Shown here piece after piece: positions 8,410 through 17,140 of a DNA stretch of 64,000 nt. The stretch spans positions 62,001 to 126,000 of the forward strand of contig NZ_JAJSOK010000014.1 of the NCBI RefSeq assembly GCF_021283305.1. Direction: 5' to 3'. Within the stretch, counting starts at the first letter, position 1. Every line of letters begins with the position of its first letter. Origin of the DNA: Pseudonocardia kujensis. Lineage in GTDB: Bacteria; Actinomycetota; Actinomycetes; Mycobacteriales; Pseudonocardiaceae. The position numbers and the translations under genes were made by a program. The notes beneath the pieces were generated by a model. That model saw only the letters and a list, made by a program, of their open reading frames with translations. It did no database searches and had not been told where the DNA came from.

Positions 8410-9924
8410 ATGACGTCTGCACCCGCGAGCGCTCCCCAGGGCACCACCGACAGGGCCGTCGAGGAGGCCGGCCACGTCGACGTCCTCATCGTCGGCGCCG
8501 GCGTCTCCGGCATCGGCGCCGCCCACCACCTGCAGGAGAGCTTCCCCGACCGGACCTTCCTCCTCCTCGACGCCCAGCCGGACCGCGGCGGGACATGGTG
8601 GACCCACCGGTACCCGGGCGTGCGCTCCGACAGCGACCTGTTCACCTACGGCTACCGGTTCAAGCCGTGGCGCGGCCCGTCGATCGCCGCCGGGGAGGAG
8701 ATCCTCGCGTACCTCGACGAGGTCCTCGACGAGGACGACCTGCGCAGGCACATCCGCTACCGGCACCGGGTCGTCGCGGCCGCGTGGTCCTCCGAGGAGC
8801 GCCGGTGGACCGTCGAGGTCGACCAGGAGGAGACGGGCCGGCTACTGCGCTTCACCACCGACTTCCTGTGGATGTGCCAGGGCTACTACAACCACGCCGA
8901 GCCGTACCAGCCGCAGTGGGAGGGCATGGACCGCTTCGGCGGCACGATCGTGCACCCCCAGGACTGGCCCGAGGACCTCGACCTCACGGGGAAACGCGTC
9001 GTCGTCGTCGGCTCCGGCTCGACCGCCTCGACGCTGATCCCCGCGATCGCCGAGACGGCCGACCACGTGACGATGCTGCAGCGCTCGCCGTCCTACTACT
9101 TCGCCCCGCCCGTCGTGCACGAGCTCGCGGTGCAGCTGCGCGCGCTGGACATCCCCGAGGAGTGGACCCACGAGATCCTGCGCCGCCAGTACATGCAGCA
9201 ATACCACTGGCTGGCCCGCACGTCGCTCGACGCACCCGACGAGGTCCACACGTTCCTCATGGAGTCGATGCGCCCGCTGCTGCCGGAGGGCTTCGACGTC
9301 GAGAAGCACCTCACCCCGCGGTACCGCCCGTGGCAGCAGCGCATCGCCATCGTGCCGGACGGCGACTTCTTCGCCGCCCTGCGCGCGGGCAAGGCGTCGA
9401 TCGTCACCGACACGATCGCGGAGTTCACGGAGAAGGGCATCCGCGTCGGCTCAGGCGACGAGATCGAGGCCGACGTGGTGGTCACCGCGACCGGCTTCAA
9501 CCTGTCGGCCTTCGGAGACGTCGCCTTCCGCGTCGACGGCGAGCCGGTCGACTTCACGCAGAAGGTCACCTGGCGCGGGATCATGATCAGCGACGTGCCG
9601 AACATGGCCTACGTGTTCGGCTACTTCCGGCACAGCTGGACGCTGCGCGTCGACCTCGTCGCCGACCTGGTGTGCCGGATGTGGCAGCACATGCGGGACA
9701 AGGGCGCCACGGTGGTCGTCCCGACGCTGCGGCCGGGCGACGCCGACATGCCGCTGCGCCCGTGGTCGGACCCGGAGAACTTCAACTCCGGATACGTCCT
9801 GCGCTCGCAGCACGTGCTCTTCAAGCAGGGCGACCGCGAGCCCTGGACGCACATGCTGGAGCACGAGGAGGAACAGGAGGTCCTGCCCAAGGCCGACCTC
9901 GACGACGGCCTCGTCTACCGCTGA
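8410..9924 (+). CDS. flavin-containing (Baeyer-Villiger-type) monooxygenase
   Basis: 504 aa. The ATG at 8410 is chosen because CCGGAGG lies just upstream and the FAD fold follows at the right distance. Residues about 18-32 give VDVLIVGAGVSGIGAAHHL (FAD), FGGTIVHPQDWP near 175-187 matches the FxGxxxHxxxW fingerprint of Baeyer-Villiger/flavin monooxygenases, and VVVVGSGSTASTL is the NADPH Rossmann motif. The expected reaction is NADPH- and O2-dependent oxygen insertion into a ketone or heteroatom. The stop is 8 bp before the GTG of a small Rieske protein, so the two are one operon. Substrate unknown; the LLM enzymes and SDRs near 20-36 kb suggest a strain that degrades cyclic or branched ketones. 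Confidence 0.9.
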   Translation: MTSAPASAPQGTTDRAVEEAGHVDVLIVGAGVSGIGAAHHLQESFPDRTFLLLDAQPDRGGTWWTHRYPGVRSDSDLFTYGYRFKPWRGPSIAAGEEILAYLDEVLDEDDLRRHIRYRHRVVAAAWSSEERRWTVEVDQEETGRLLRFTTDFLWMCQGYYNHAEPYQPQWEGMDRFGGTIVHPQDWPEDLDLTGKRVVVVGSGSTASTLIPAIAETADHVTMLQRSPSYYFAPPVVHELAVQLRALDIPEEWTHEILRRQYMQQYHWLARTSLDAPDEVHTFLMESMRPLLPEGFDVEKHLTPRYRPWQQRIAIVPDGDFFAALRAGKASIVTDTIAEFTEKGIRVGSGDEIEADVVVTATGFNLSAFGDVAFRVDGEPVDFTQKVTWRGIMISDVPNMAYVFGYFRHSWTLRVDLVADLVCRMWQHMRDKGATVVVPTLRPGDADMPLRPWSDPENFNSGYVLRSQHVLFKQGDREPWTHMLEHEEEQEVLPKADLDDGLVYR

Positions 9925-9932
9925 GCCCTCCC

Positions 9933-10238
9933 GTGTCCACCACCGTGCCCATGAACCGGGTGCCCGTCGGCGGCGGGACGATCCTGCCCGACGGGGTGGT
10001 GGTGACCCAGCCGGTGGAGGGCACGTTCGTCGCGTTCTCCACGACGTGCCCGCACCGCGGGTGCACGGTGCGGGCCGTGGCCGCCGGGACGATCAACTGC
10101 TTCTGCCACGGCAGCCGCTTCCGCATCAGCGACGGGGCCGTCGTCGGGGGGCCGGCGGAGGAACCGCTCGGGAGGCTCCCGGTCGTGGTGGCCGGCGCGG
10201 AGATCAGGGTGGGTGAGCCGGCCGCGGATCCCGGCTGA
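9933..10238 (+). CDS. small Rieske 2Fe-2S protein
   Basis: 101 aa from GTG at 9933. The Rieske box is complete: CPHRGC near residues 40-45 and CFCHGSRF near 60-67, giving the Cys-His plus Cys-His ligand set, with two extra cysteines as in disulfide-stabilised Rieske proteins. No signal peptide or membrane segment is seen, so it is cytosolic. It starts 8 bp after the monooxygenase stop and is almost certainly co-expressed. Flavin monooxygenases of this type take electrons directly from NADPH, so the role is not obvious; it could be a ferredoxin for another oxygenase. Confidence 0.85.
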   Translation: MSTTVPMNRVPVGGGTILPDGVVVTQPVEGTFVAFSTTCPHRGCTVRAVAAGTINCFCHGSRFRISDGAVVGGPAEEPLGRLPVVVAGAEIRVGEPAADPG

Positions 10239-10243
10239 ACGGA

Positions 10244-10978
10244 TCAGCCCGCCGGCGCGGGCGGGGTCGGTCGCCCGCCGGCGGCGACGGTCGCGAGCTG
10301 GTCGACCACGGCGGCCCGCCACTCCGGCGGCACCACGGCGAACACGCCGTCGTCGACCGCACGCAGGGCCTCCCGGGCGACGTCCGCGGGATCCGCGCCG
10401 ACCGGCGACATCCCCGTGGCCACCAGGGCCGGGCAGATCATGCCGATCCCGACCGGCGTGCCCTCGAGGGCCATCGCGGCGTGCGCGACGACCGCCGCCA
10501 CCGCGTGCTTCGACGGGCCGTACGCCCCGCCGCCCGGGAACACCGTCATCCCCGCCAGGGAGGCGGTGACCAGCACGTGGGCCGGCTCCGCCGCGCCGAG
10601 CAGCCGGGGCACGAAGGCGCGCAGGCCGTTGACCACCCCCGCGACGTTCACCGCGAACACGCGGTCCCACTCCGCGGCCGGCACCTCCCAGGGGGCGCCG
10701 ACCGACGGCCCGACGATCCCGGCGTTCAGGCAGACGAACCGTGCCCCCGACGCCTGCTCGGCGAGCTGCTCCACCGCCTCCGGATCCGCGACGTCCGCGA
10801 CCACCGCGGTGGCCCCGAGCCGCTCGGCCGCGCCCAGCACCGCAGCCCGGTCGACGTCGGCGAGGACCAGCTCGGCACCGCGCTCCCGGAGCTGCGCGGC
10901 CAGCGCGAGACCGATCCCGCTCCCCGCGCCGGTGACCACCGCCGTGAACGGCCGGTCCCCGCCCCAGGGGCTCGTCAA
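10244..10978 (-). CDS. short-chain dehydrogenase/reductase
   Basis: 244 aa from TTG at 10978; no ATG or GTG fits this frame just upstream, and the cofactor motif TGAGSGIG begins at about residue 16 as expected. NAGIVGPS and the catalytic YGPSKHA (Tyr-X3-Lys) are present, with an Asp after beta-2 (LADVDRA) pointing to NAD(H). The reaction is alcohol/ketone interconversion; substrate unknown. It converges on the Rieske gene (6-bp gap) and stands apart from the amidase downstream of it in orientation. The start codon is the least certain part. Confidence 0.82.
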   Translation of the reverse strand: MTSPWGGDRPFTAVVTGAGSGIGLALAAQLRERGAELVLADVDRAAVLGAAERLGATAVVADVADPEAVEQLAEQASGARFVCLNAGIVGPSVGAPWEVPAAEWDRVFAVNVAGVVNGLRAFVPRLLGAAEPAHVLVTASLAGMTVFPGGGAYGPSKHAVAAVVAHAAMALEGTPVGIGMICPALVATGMSPVGADPADVAREALRAVDDGVFAVVPPEWRAAVVDQLATVAAGGRPTPPAPAG

Positions 10979-11017
10979 CGGTCCGCGCCGGTCGTCATGC
11001 GCCCAGGCTAGAGGTGC

Positions 11018-12451
11018 TCAGCCGACCACGGTCGCCGGACGGTGGTCGTCCCAGGGCAGGGCCTTCTCCAGATCGGCGGCCACGGCGAGGAGCGTGCCCT
11101 CGCCGGCGTACGGGCCGGTCAGCTGCACACCGACGGGCCAGCCCTCGTCGGTGCGGCCGAGCGGGAGGGAGATCGCCGGGTTCCCGGTGACGTTGGAGAG
11201 CGCGGTGAAGCCGGCGGTGGCGAAGAGGTGGTCGTACCAGCCGCGCGCGTCGAGGGAGTCGTCGTCGGCGTCGAGGTGGCCGAGGGGCGTGTTGGGGACG
11301 TTCATCGTCGGCGTCAGGATCAGGTCGAACCGCTGGTGGAAGGCGGCGACGGCCCGGGCGGTCGCGTTGAAGACCCGGTCGGCGGCGAAGAGGTCCGAGG
11401 CGCGGAGGGTCCGCCCGTGCTCGGCGCAGGCACGGGTGGTGGCCTCGAGGTGCTCGGGTCCGGGATCGACGCCGAGGGCTGCGGCGAGGGAGTCCACGCC
11501 GTCGGCGAGGAAGCTGGTCCACGCGATCAGGTTGGCGTCGTCGAACGCCTCCGGGTCCACCGCGGGGGCGGCGGGCTCCACGGTGTGTCCCAGCTCCTCG
11601 AGGGTGCGCCCGACCGCCTCCGTGGCCGCCACGCAGCGCGGGTCGACGGTGCCGTGGCCGGAGAACGCGGCGGTGTGCAGGGCGATCCGCAGCGGCCGGC
11701 TCCCGGCGCGGACCTCCTCGGCGAAGGGCCGGACGGGGTCCGGCAGCAGGTACCGGTCGCCCGGCTCGTACCCGTGCACGGCGTCGAGCAGGCCTGCGCA
11801 GTCCCGCACCGTGCGCGTCACGGCGAACTCGATGCCGAGTCCCAGCAGCGGGTCGGCGTAGTCCGGTCCGGGCGAGGTCCGCCCGCGGCTGGGCTTCAAC
11901 CCGACCAACCCGCACGCCGCCGCCGGGATGCGGATCGAACCGCCGCCGTCGTTCGCGTGGGCGACGGGCAGCGCCCGGGCCGCGACCAGGGCGGCCGAGC
12001 CGCCGCTGGACCCGCCCGGGCTCCGCGTGAGGTCCCACGGGTTGTGGACCGGACCGGTCGCGACGGGCTCGGTGCTGGCGTTGAAGCCCAGCTCCGGGGT
12101 GGCGGTGACACCGAGGGTCGCCAGCCCGGCACGCCGGAAGCGCGCCATGAGGTGGGTGTCCGCGGGCATCGCCACCCCGTCGCCGAGCAGCCGGCTGCCG
12201 GCACGCTGCGGAACGCCTGCCGCGTGCACGATGAGGTCCTTGATCGCGAACGGCACCCCGGCGAAGGGCCCGTCCGCGGCGTGGTCGAGCGGCGCGGCGA
12301 ACCGGGCGCCCACCAGGGCGTTCAGCGTGGGCTGCACGGCATCGAGGGCCTCGGACGCGGCGGCCTGCACCTCGCCGGCCGAGATCTCGCCGGAGCGGAT
12401 CAGAGCGGCGAGCGCGGTGGCGTCGAGGTCGGCGTACTCGTCGGGCTTCAT
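11018..12451 (-). CDS. amidase signature family hydrolase
   Basis: 477 aa from ATG at 12451 with GGAGG upstream; the open frame extends much further but only this start gives the family N-terminus. VPFAIKDL carries the catalytic Lys, and SPGGSSGGSAALVAA carries the cis-Ser and nucleophile Ser of the Ser-cisSer-Lys triad. The C-terminal part ISLPLG...PVGVQLTG is also typical. The enzyme hydrolyses an amide, perhaps a small xenobiotic or aryl amide; it is not GatA, since gatB/gatC are absent. It is divergent from the LuxR regulator at 12582 (130-bp gap), which may control it. Confidence 0.87.
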   Translation of the reverse strand: MKPDEYADLDATALAALIRSGEISAGEVQAAASEALDAVQPTLNALVGARFAAPLDHAADGPFAGVPFAIKDLIVHAAGVPQRAGSRLLGDGVAMPADTHLMARFRRAGLATLGVTATPELGFNASTEPVATGPVHNPWDLTRSPGGSSGGSAALVAARALPVAHANDGGGSIRIPAAACGLVGLKPSRGRTSPGPDYADPLLGLGIEFAVTRTVRDCAGLLDAVHGYEPGDRYLLPDPVRPFAEEVRAGSRPLRIALHTAAFSGHGTVDPRCVAATEAVGRTLEELGHTVEPAAPAVDPEAFDDANLIAWTSFLADGVDSLAAALGVDPGPEHLEATTRACAEHGRTLRASDLFAADRVFNATARAVAAFHQRFDLILTPTMNVPNTPLGHLDADDDSLDARGWYDHLFATAGFTALSNVTGNPAISLPLGRTDEGWPVGVQLTGPYAGEGTLLAVAADLEKALPWDDHRPATVVG

Positions 12452-12581
12452 GGCGTCCTCCGTGGTCGGGAGGCGCGACGGTACGGACGACCCCGCCACG
12501 CCACATCGGTCGGTTGACGGATGCCCCCCGGCCCGTCGTCGCCGCTGGTCCGAGGGCTGCGGGCCCGGTAGCGTGCGCCGC

Positions 12582-13565
12582 GTGACCGCCCTCACCGCGG
12601 CCCGTGAGCTGAGGTCCTTCCTCCGGCGCAACGGCAGCCGCACCCCCGGCGCGGCGTCGGCGGCGCTCGAGGCCCTGCGCCCCGTGGTGCCGGCGGACTG
12701 TGTCGCGTTGTCGCTCTGGGACCCCGCGGCGTGGCGGCACCGCACGCTCGCCTCCTCGTACCCGTCGGCGGTCACCGCCCTGCTCGACGGACGCATGCAC
12801 ACCGATCCGTTGTTCGACCGGGTCCGGTCCGGCCGCGTTCCCGTCCGGGTCCGCGACCTGGCGCCCCGCCGCCGGCACGGCGAGATCTTCGACCGGATCA
12901 TCACGCCGCTCGGCTTCCGGGACGGCGTCACCCACTGCCTGTTCGCGGCCGACGGGCGGTACGTGGGCATGCTCAACGCGAGCACGCTCGACGCCCGCCA
13001 TCCGGACGACGACACGGTCGCCCTGCTCGACCTGCTCGGCCCCGATCTCGCCGCCGCGCTCGACCCGGTCGCCGCACCCCGCTCCCCGACCGAACGGCTG
13101 GTCCGCGGGGAGGTCGACGGGTTCGTCACGGGTGCCGACGGGACCGTCACCCCGCTCTCCCCCTCGCCGCGCCCCGACCTCGTCGCGCCGCCGTCGCCAC
13201 TGGCCGCAGTGGTGGCGCAGGTCCGTGCGGGCGTCCCACCCGCCGCCCCCGTCCTGCACCTCGTCCGGGACGTCGCCGTGGTCGCCGTCGAGCTGTACGC
13301 CTCCCCGTCGGGTGTCGTCGTCCTGCACCGCGAGGCGCCCTCGCCGGCCGGGCTGACCGTGCGGGAACTGCACGTCCTCGACGGCGTCGCCCGCGGCCTG
13401 AGCAACACCGAGATCGCCGCCGGCCACGGCATTGGCACCCGTACGGTCGCCACGCACGTCGAGCACATCCTGGCCAAGACGGGCTGCCGCAACCGGGTCG
13501 AGGCCGCGCAGCTGGCCACACGCTGGGGGCTGCTGGTGGCCCCCGCGGGCAGCCGGCCGGGCTGA
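12582..13565 (+). CDS. LuxR-family transcriptional regulator
   Basis: 327 aa from GTG at 12582. The C-terminal 65 residues are a LuxR/NarL helix-turn-helix (LTVRELHVLDGVARGLSN...TVATHVEHILAKTGCRNR). The N-terminal 200 residues look like a GAF-type sensor (CVALSLWD, DGRYVGMLNAST) with no receiver aspartate pattern. It is therefore a one-component regulator that may bind a small molecule. It sits divergent to the amidase and is the obvious candidate regulator of it. The ligand is unknown. Confidence 0.78.
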   Translation: MTALTAARELRSFLRRNGSRTPGAASAALEALRPVVPADCVALSLWDPAAWRHRTLASSYPSAVTALLDGRMHTDPLFDRVRSGRVPVRVRDLAPRRRHGEIFDRIITPLGFRDGVTHCLFAADGRYVGMLNASTLDARHPDDDTVALLDLLGPDLAAALDPVAAPRSPTERLVRGEVDGFVTGADGTVTPLSPSPRPDLVAPPSPLAAVVAQVRAGVPPAAPVLHLVRDVAVVAVELYASPSGVVVLHREAPSPAGLTVRELHVLDGVARGLSNTEIAAGHGIGTRTVATHVEHILAKTGCRNRVEAAQLATRWGLLVAPAGSRPG

Positions 13566-13580
13566 GCGCCTCGCCGCCCG

Positions 13581-13823
13581 TCAGAAGGCGAACAGGGGCC
13601 ACTCCGGCGGCAGCCCGAGCATCAGCTGGCCGACGGACTCGTACCGGGCAGGCGAGACGAACGCGTGCTGGGTGAGGGTGTGGACGTCGCGGAAGTGTGC
13701 CGCGAACGGGCGGGCGTTGCGGATGGCCGAGGTGCCTGCGACCTGGTGCACGAGCCGCACGGCGGTAGCGGCGGCCTCGACGCCGTGAGTGGCGGCGAGC
13801 TGAATGGCCTGGCGGTTGCGCGC
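13581..13823 (-). pseudogene. C-terminal remnant of an acyl-CoA-dehydrogenase-like monooxygenase
   Basis: About 80 residues match the C-terminal helical domain of the DszC/HpaB-like acyl-CoA dehydrogenase family: VAGTSAIRNARPF, HFRDVHTLTQHAF, ARYESVGQLMLG. The domain starts abruptly at RNRQAIQLAATHG; upstream sequence up to the divergent CBS gene has no N-terminal domains in any frame. It looks like the tail of a lost gene, truncated at the 5' side. The final stop is intact at 13581. It could still yield a short peptide from an upstream start near 13883, but function is unlikely. Confidence 0.65.
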
Positions 13824-13987
13824 TCCCGGAGGCGTCGACCGCCGTCCGGCCGTGGCGGCCGGGGGTGAGCCGGCAGTCGGCACACGAGCGGTGGGCCCGC
13901 CGCGTCGCCGACGTGCTGCGGCGCGGGCACGGTCGAGGCCCTCGCGACGTGGATCTTCGACGCCGAAGGCCCACTAGGGTCGGACGA

Positions 13988-14815
13988 ATGCCCGTCCGCG
14001 CGCGCGACGTCATGACCCGCCGGCTCGTCACGGTGCAGGCGGACGACCCCGTGGACCTGGCGGCCCGGCGGATGCTGCGGGCCGGGTTCAGCGCGCTGCC
14101 GGTGGTGCGGGGCGTCGACCGGCTGGTCGGGATCGTCAGCCTGGTCGACGTCCTGCGCCACCGCGAGGACGGCGCCGACGCCGGCGCCACCGTGGGGTCG
14201 ATCATGACCACGGACGTGCTGACGATGTCGCCCGCGACGAGCGCGGCCGTCGTCGCGCACCGGCTGCGGACCTACGGCGAGCTGCGGGTCATGCCGATCG
14301 TGGAGCGCGGGCTCGTGGTCGGGGTGGTCACCCGCAGCGACCTGCTGCGCGGCCCCCGGGAGCGCCCGGGGTTGCTGACCCGGCTGTTCGGCCGGACCAC
14401 GCTGCCCGATCCCGTGCCGCCCCGGATGCCGCGGGAACGCAAGCCCGGCGCCCGGACGGTCGGCGAGGCGATGACCGGCACCGACCTCGTCGTCGTCCGG
14501 CCCACCACACCCTGCTCGCGGGCCGTCGAGCTGCTCCTGACCCGCCGGTTCAGCCTGTTGCCGGTGGTCGAGGAGGACGGCGGACTGGTCGGTGTCGTGA
14601 GCGAGGCCGACCTCCTGCGCGACCCGCTCGACGGAAGCCGCGGCGGGCCACCGCGCACGGTCGGGGCCGCGATGACCCGCTCCCCCACCGTGCTCCGTCC
14701 GGACACGCCGCTGGCCGAGGCCCGGCACCTGGTGATCGACCGTGGCTTCCGGGTCCTGCCGGTCGTCCACGGCCGCCGGCTCGTCGGGGTGCTCAGCCGC
14801 AGCGACCTCGTCTGA
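13988..14815 (+). CDS. four-CBS-domain protein
   Basis: 275 aa from ATG at 13988. Two Bateman modules are visible: CBS1 (VRARDVMTRRLVTV), CBS2 (TVGSIMTTDVLTMSP), a Pro/Arg linker near 125-150, CBS3 (TVGEAMTGTDLVVV) and CBS4 (TVGAAMTRSPTVLRP), each ending in a typical VGVVSxxDLL strand. There is no catalytic or membrane domain. CBS pairs bind adenine nucleotides and report energy state; the partner is unknown. The region 13824-13987 between this gene and the remnant holds no other feature. Confidence 0.85.
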   Translation: MPVRARDVMTRRLVTVQADDPVDLAARRMLRAGFSALPVVRGVDRLVGIVSLVDVLRHREDGADAGATVGSIMTTDVLTMSPATSAAVVAHRLRTYGELRVMPIVERGLVVGVVTRSDLLRGPRERPGLLTRLFGRTTLPDPVPPRMPRERKPGARTVGEAMTGTDLVVVRPTTPCSRAVELLLTRRFSLLPVVEEDGGLVGVVSEADLLRDPLDGSRGGPPRTVGAAMTRSPTVLRPDTPLAEARHLVIDRGFRVLPVVHGRRLVGVLSRSDLV

Positions 14816-14824
14816 CGGCGGCAG

Positions 14825-15571
14825 TCAGGCCGGCCGCGCCACCCCGGCGATCAGCAGCGCGCCGCCCACGACGAACAGGCCCGTACCGACCACCGGGACC
14901 AGCCGCGGCCCGTACCGGCTCGTCTTCTCCAGCACCATCACGGCGGTGAGGCCGAGCATCCACAGCAGCCCCGCGGCCCCGGTCACCACCATGACCAGCA
15001 TCAACGCCCAGCAGCAGCCCACGCAGGACACCCCGTGCCGCAGCCCGAGGCGCGCGGCGCCCGCCGGACCACGCCGGTACTCGCGGCGCAGCACGGTCGC
15101 CGGGCTGCGGCAGGCGCGCAGGCACGCCTCCTTGAGCCGGCTGAACTGGAAGGCGCCCGCGAGCACGATCGCCACGCCGAGCGGGACCTCCGGCCGGGCG
15201 GCGACCCACGGGACCGTGCCGGTCGCGGCCGCCACCCCCAGCGCGACGGCGAAGGCGAGCCCCGCGACGACCGTCCACACGGCGAGGTAGCCGCCGAGCA
15301 GCGCGGGCAGCGCCCCGCCCGGCTGCGGCGCCCGCGCCCGGACGTGGGCGAACAACCGCACCAGCGGGACCACGGTCGGCAGCATCATCGCCCCGACCAT
15401 CACCACCCAGGCCAGCAGGAACGGCCCCGGTGTGGGCACCGGGGCACCGTGATGGTGGCCGCCCGCGAGCACGAGCCAGCCACTGAGCAGCCAGCACGCG
15501 CCCGCGGCCACCCACAGCCCGGTCGCCGGGTCGCGGAGCCGGACCCGGACCCGGACCGCGACCGTGGACAT
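14825..15571 (-). CDS. DUF2182 polytopic membrane protein
   Basis: 248 aa, ATG at 15571, which shares one base with the stop codon of the DUF1326 gene (TGATG), so translation is coupled. About seven hydrophobic segments are present. The family marks are AWVVMVGAMMLPTVVPL, FQFSRLKEACLRACRSP and the cysteine cluster GVSCVGCCWALM, which could bind a metal. DUF2182 proteins regularly accompany DUF1326 proteins; the joint function is not established. A heavy-metal or copper-related membrane role is only a guess from the cysteines and Met/His-rich helices. Confidence 0.82.
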   Translation of the reverse strand: MSTVAVRVRVRLRDPATGLWVAAGACWLLSGWLVLAGGHHHGAPVPTPGPFLLAWVVMVGAMMLPTVVPLVRLFAHVRARAPQPGGALPALLGGYLAVWTVVAGLAFAVALGVAAATGTVPWVAARPEVPLGVAIVLAGAFQFSRLKEACLRACRSPATVLRREYRRGPAGAARLGLRHGVSCVGCCWALMLVMVVTGAAGLLWMLGLTAVMVLEKTSRYGPRLVPVVGTGLFVVGGALLIAGVARPA

Positions 15572-16200
15572 CAGCCGGTGAACCGGAAGTGACCCTGGAC
15601 CGAGTTGTAGCCGGAGATGTCGATGTCCGGGCGGCCGAGCTTCTTGCCGCTGCGCCGGTACACCGAGGCCGTGCCGGGGTACGCAGGCGAGCCCGGGATG
15701 GTGGAGAACACCGAGTCGGACAGGGTGGTCGGCCTCCCGGTGGCGCCCATCAGCTGCTCGAACTCCGCCTCCACCACGTCGCCGATCTTGAGCGTGCCCC
15801 TGCCCTCCTGCACGGTCGCGGCGAAGGGCGCCCGCTCCACGCCGACGACCTCCCCGATCAAGGCGGCGAGATCCGCGATCGGGCCGCCGAGCCCGCCGGT
15901 GAACACGTTGAGCAGCGCCTTCTCCTGCTCCTCGGAGCACCGGTCGTCGACGTAGACCATCGCGGTCCAGTTCCCCGCGAGCACGTTGCCGGGGATGTAG
16001 GCGAGCAGGGCGAGGCCTCGGTCGGACACGTCGACGCCCTGCACGGTCCCGCTGTCGACGTACCAGACGACCGAGCCGTCGCACACCCCGCCGTCGGGAT
16101 CGAGGCCCACCCAGCAGGGGCAGACCGCCTTGCACGTGCAGACCTCCAGGAGGCGACCCTCGACCACGTAGGTGCCGCTCTCGGTGTCGGTTGCGGTCAT
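15571..16200 (-). CDS. DUF1326 domain protein
   Basis: 209 aa. ATG at 16200 is preferred because GGAGGG stands upstream; an upstream in-frame GTG would add 16 residues without family similarity. The signature CTCKAVCPCWVG near residues 21-32 and the later DDRCSEEQEKALLNVFTGGLGGP fit DUF1326. The four clustered cysteines could bind a metal. No signal peptide, so cytosolic. It is the first gene of a coupled pair with the DUF2182 membrane protein. Confidence 0.85.
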   Translation of the reverse strand: MTATDTESGTYVVEGRLLEVCTCKAVCPCWVGLDPDGGVCDGSVVWYVDSGTVQGVDVSDRGLALLAYIPGNVLAGNWTAMVYVDDRCSEEQEKALLNVFTGGLGGPIADLAALIGEVVGVERAPFAATVQEGRGTLKIGDVVEAEFEQLMGATGRPTTLSDSVFSTIPGSPAYPGTASVYRRSGKKLGRPDIDISGYNSVQGHFRFTG

Positions 16201-16282
16201 CTCCGTCCCTCCTCTCCACCGCCCGGCGGCGAGTGTGACGGAGACCACAGAGAAGGGCCAGAGGCCGATCCGTGAGCGGTCG

Positions 16283-16969
16283 CTACTGCCGTGTGACCGC
16301 GCCGATCCCGGTGACCTCCTGGGTCACCTGCGGCGAGCCCTCGTACCGGATGCTGCCGACGCCGGTGACCCGGGCCTGCAGGGTGCGGCTCACGTCGACG
16401 ACGGCCGAGCCGGCCCCGCCGACCGTCACGTCGGCCTCCTCGGAGGTCAGGTTCGCGGCGTCGTACTCGCCGATGCCGGTCAGGTCGACCACCTGGCGGG
16501 TCACCCGCCCCGACACGACGACCCGGGCCGCACCGCCGTGCGTGACGGCGAGCTCGGGGCCGTCGAGCCCGTTCACGGTGACCTGCCCGGCGCCCGACAC
16601 GGTCAGGCCTGCCAGGCGGCCGACGGTGACCCGGTAGTCGATCTGCTTGGCGTCGAGGGGGATCGTGTGGTCCTTGACCCCGAGCTTCAGGGTGGTGCCC
16701 TGCACCTCGCTGGTGAGCGCCGGCAGGATGCCGTCGTCCGCCCGGATCTCGAGCGACTCGGTACCGGTCTGCTCGATCGTGAGCGTCCCCGCGGAGGCGA
16801 ACTCGACGGAGTCGAAGGCCGCCACCGGCCGGTTCTCGGTCCGTACGGTGCCGGACCCGGTCGCGACGGTGGTCGTCGTGCCACAGGCCGCCACGACGGC
16901 GAGCACGCCCGTCACGACGATCGCGACGAGCAGTCGCGCACGGCCCTTCCCCGAGGTGTGGTGCGCCAT
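16283..16969 (-). CDS. head-GIN-domain (DUF2807) lipoprotein
   Basis: 228 aa, ATG at 16969. The signal peptide ends in the lipobox VVAAC (Cys29), followed by a Thr-rich linker, so it is anchored on the outer face of the cell membrane. The rest is a repetitive beta-helix-like GIN domain: repeated short units rich in Gly, Val and Thr (FDSVEFASAGTLTIEQTG, LAGLTVSGAGQVTVNG). Such adhesin-like domains are of unknown function. Two lipoprotein genes follow each other here on the same strand, but 17141-17470 is separated by about 170 bp and is probably independent. Confidence 0.8.
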   Translation of the reverse strand: MAHHTSGKGRARLLVAIVVTGVLAVVAACGTTTTVATGSGTVRTENRPVAAFDSVEFASAGTLTIEQTGTESLEIRADDGILPALTSEVQGTTLKLGVKDHTIPLDAKQIDYRVTVGRLAGLTVSGAGQVTVNGLDGPELAVTHGGAARVVVSGRVTRQVVDLTGIGEYDAANLTSEEADVTVGGAGSAVVDVSRTLQARVTGVGSIRYEGSPQVTQEVTGIGAVTRQ

Positions 16970-17140
16970 CGTCCACCGTCCGTTCGCCAGACCGCCCCGC
17001 TCGTACGGTCCCAGACGGCGGCGCTCCGGGCCACGGGGTTCACGGTCCGTCGCGCGGCCCGGCGCGGGCGGTCACCACCCCCGGACGAGCTCGGTCATCG
17101 CCCGACCTCCACCGCATCGGCCTGCAGGAGGTGGCGCGAC

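Noticed and set aside
10995-13466. Long minus-strand frame of 823 codons over the amidase and LuxR genes
   Set aside because: Low-complexity shadow frame; the amidase and LuxR motifs are in other frames.
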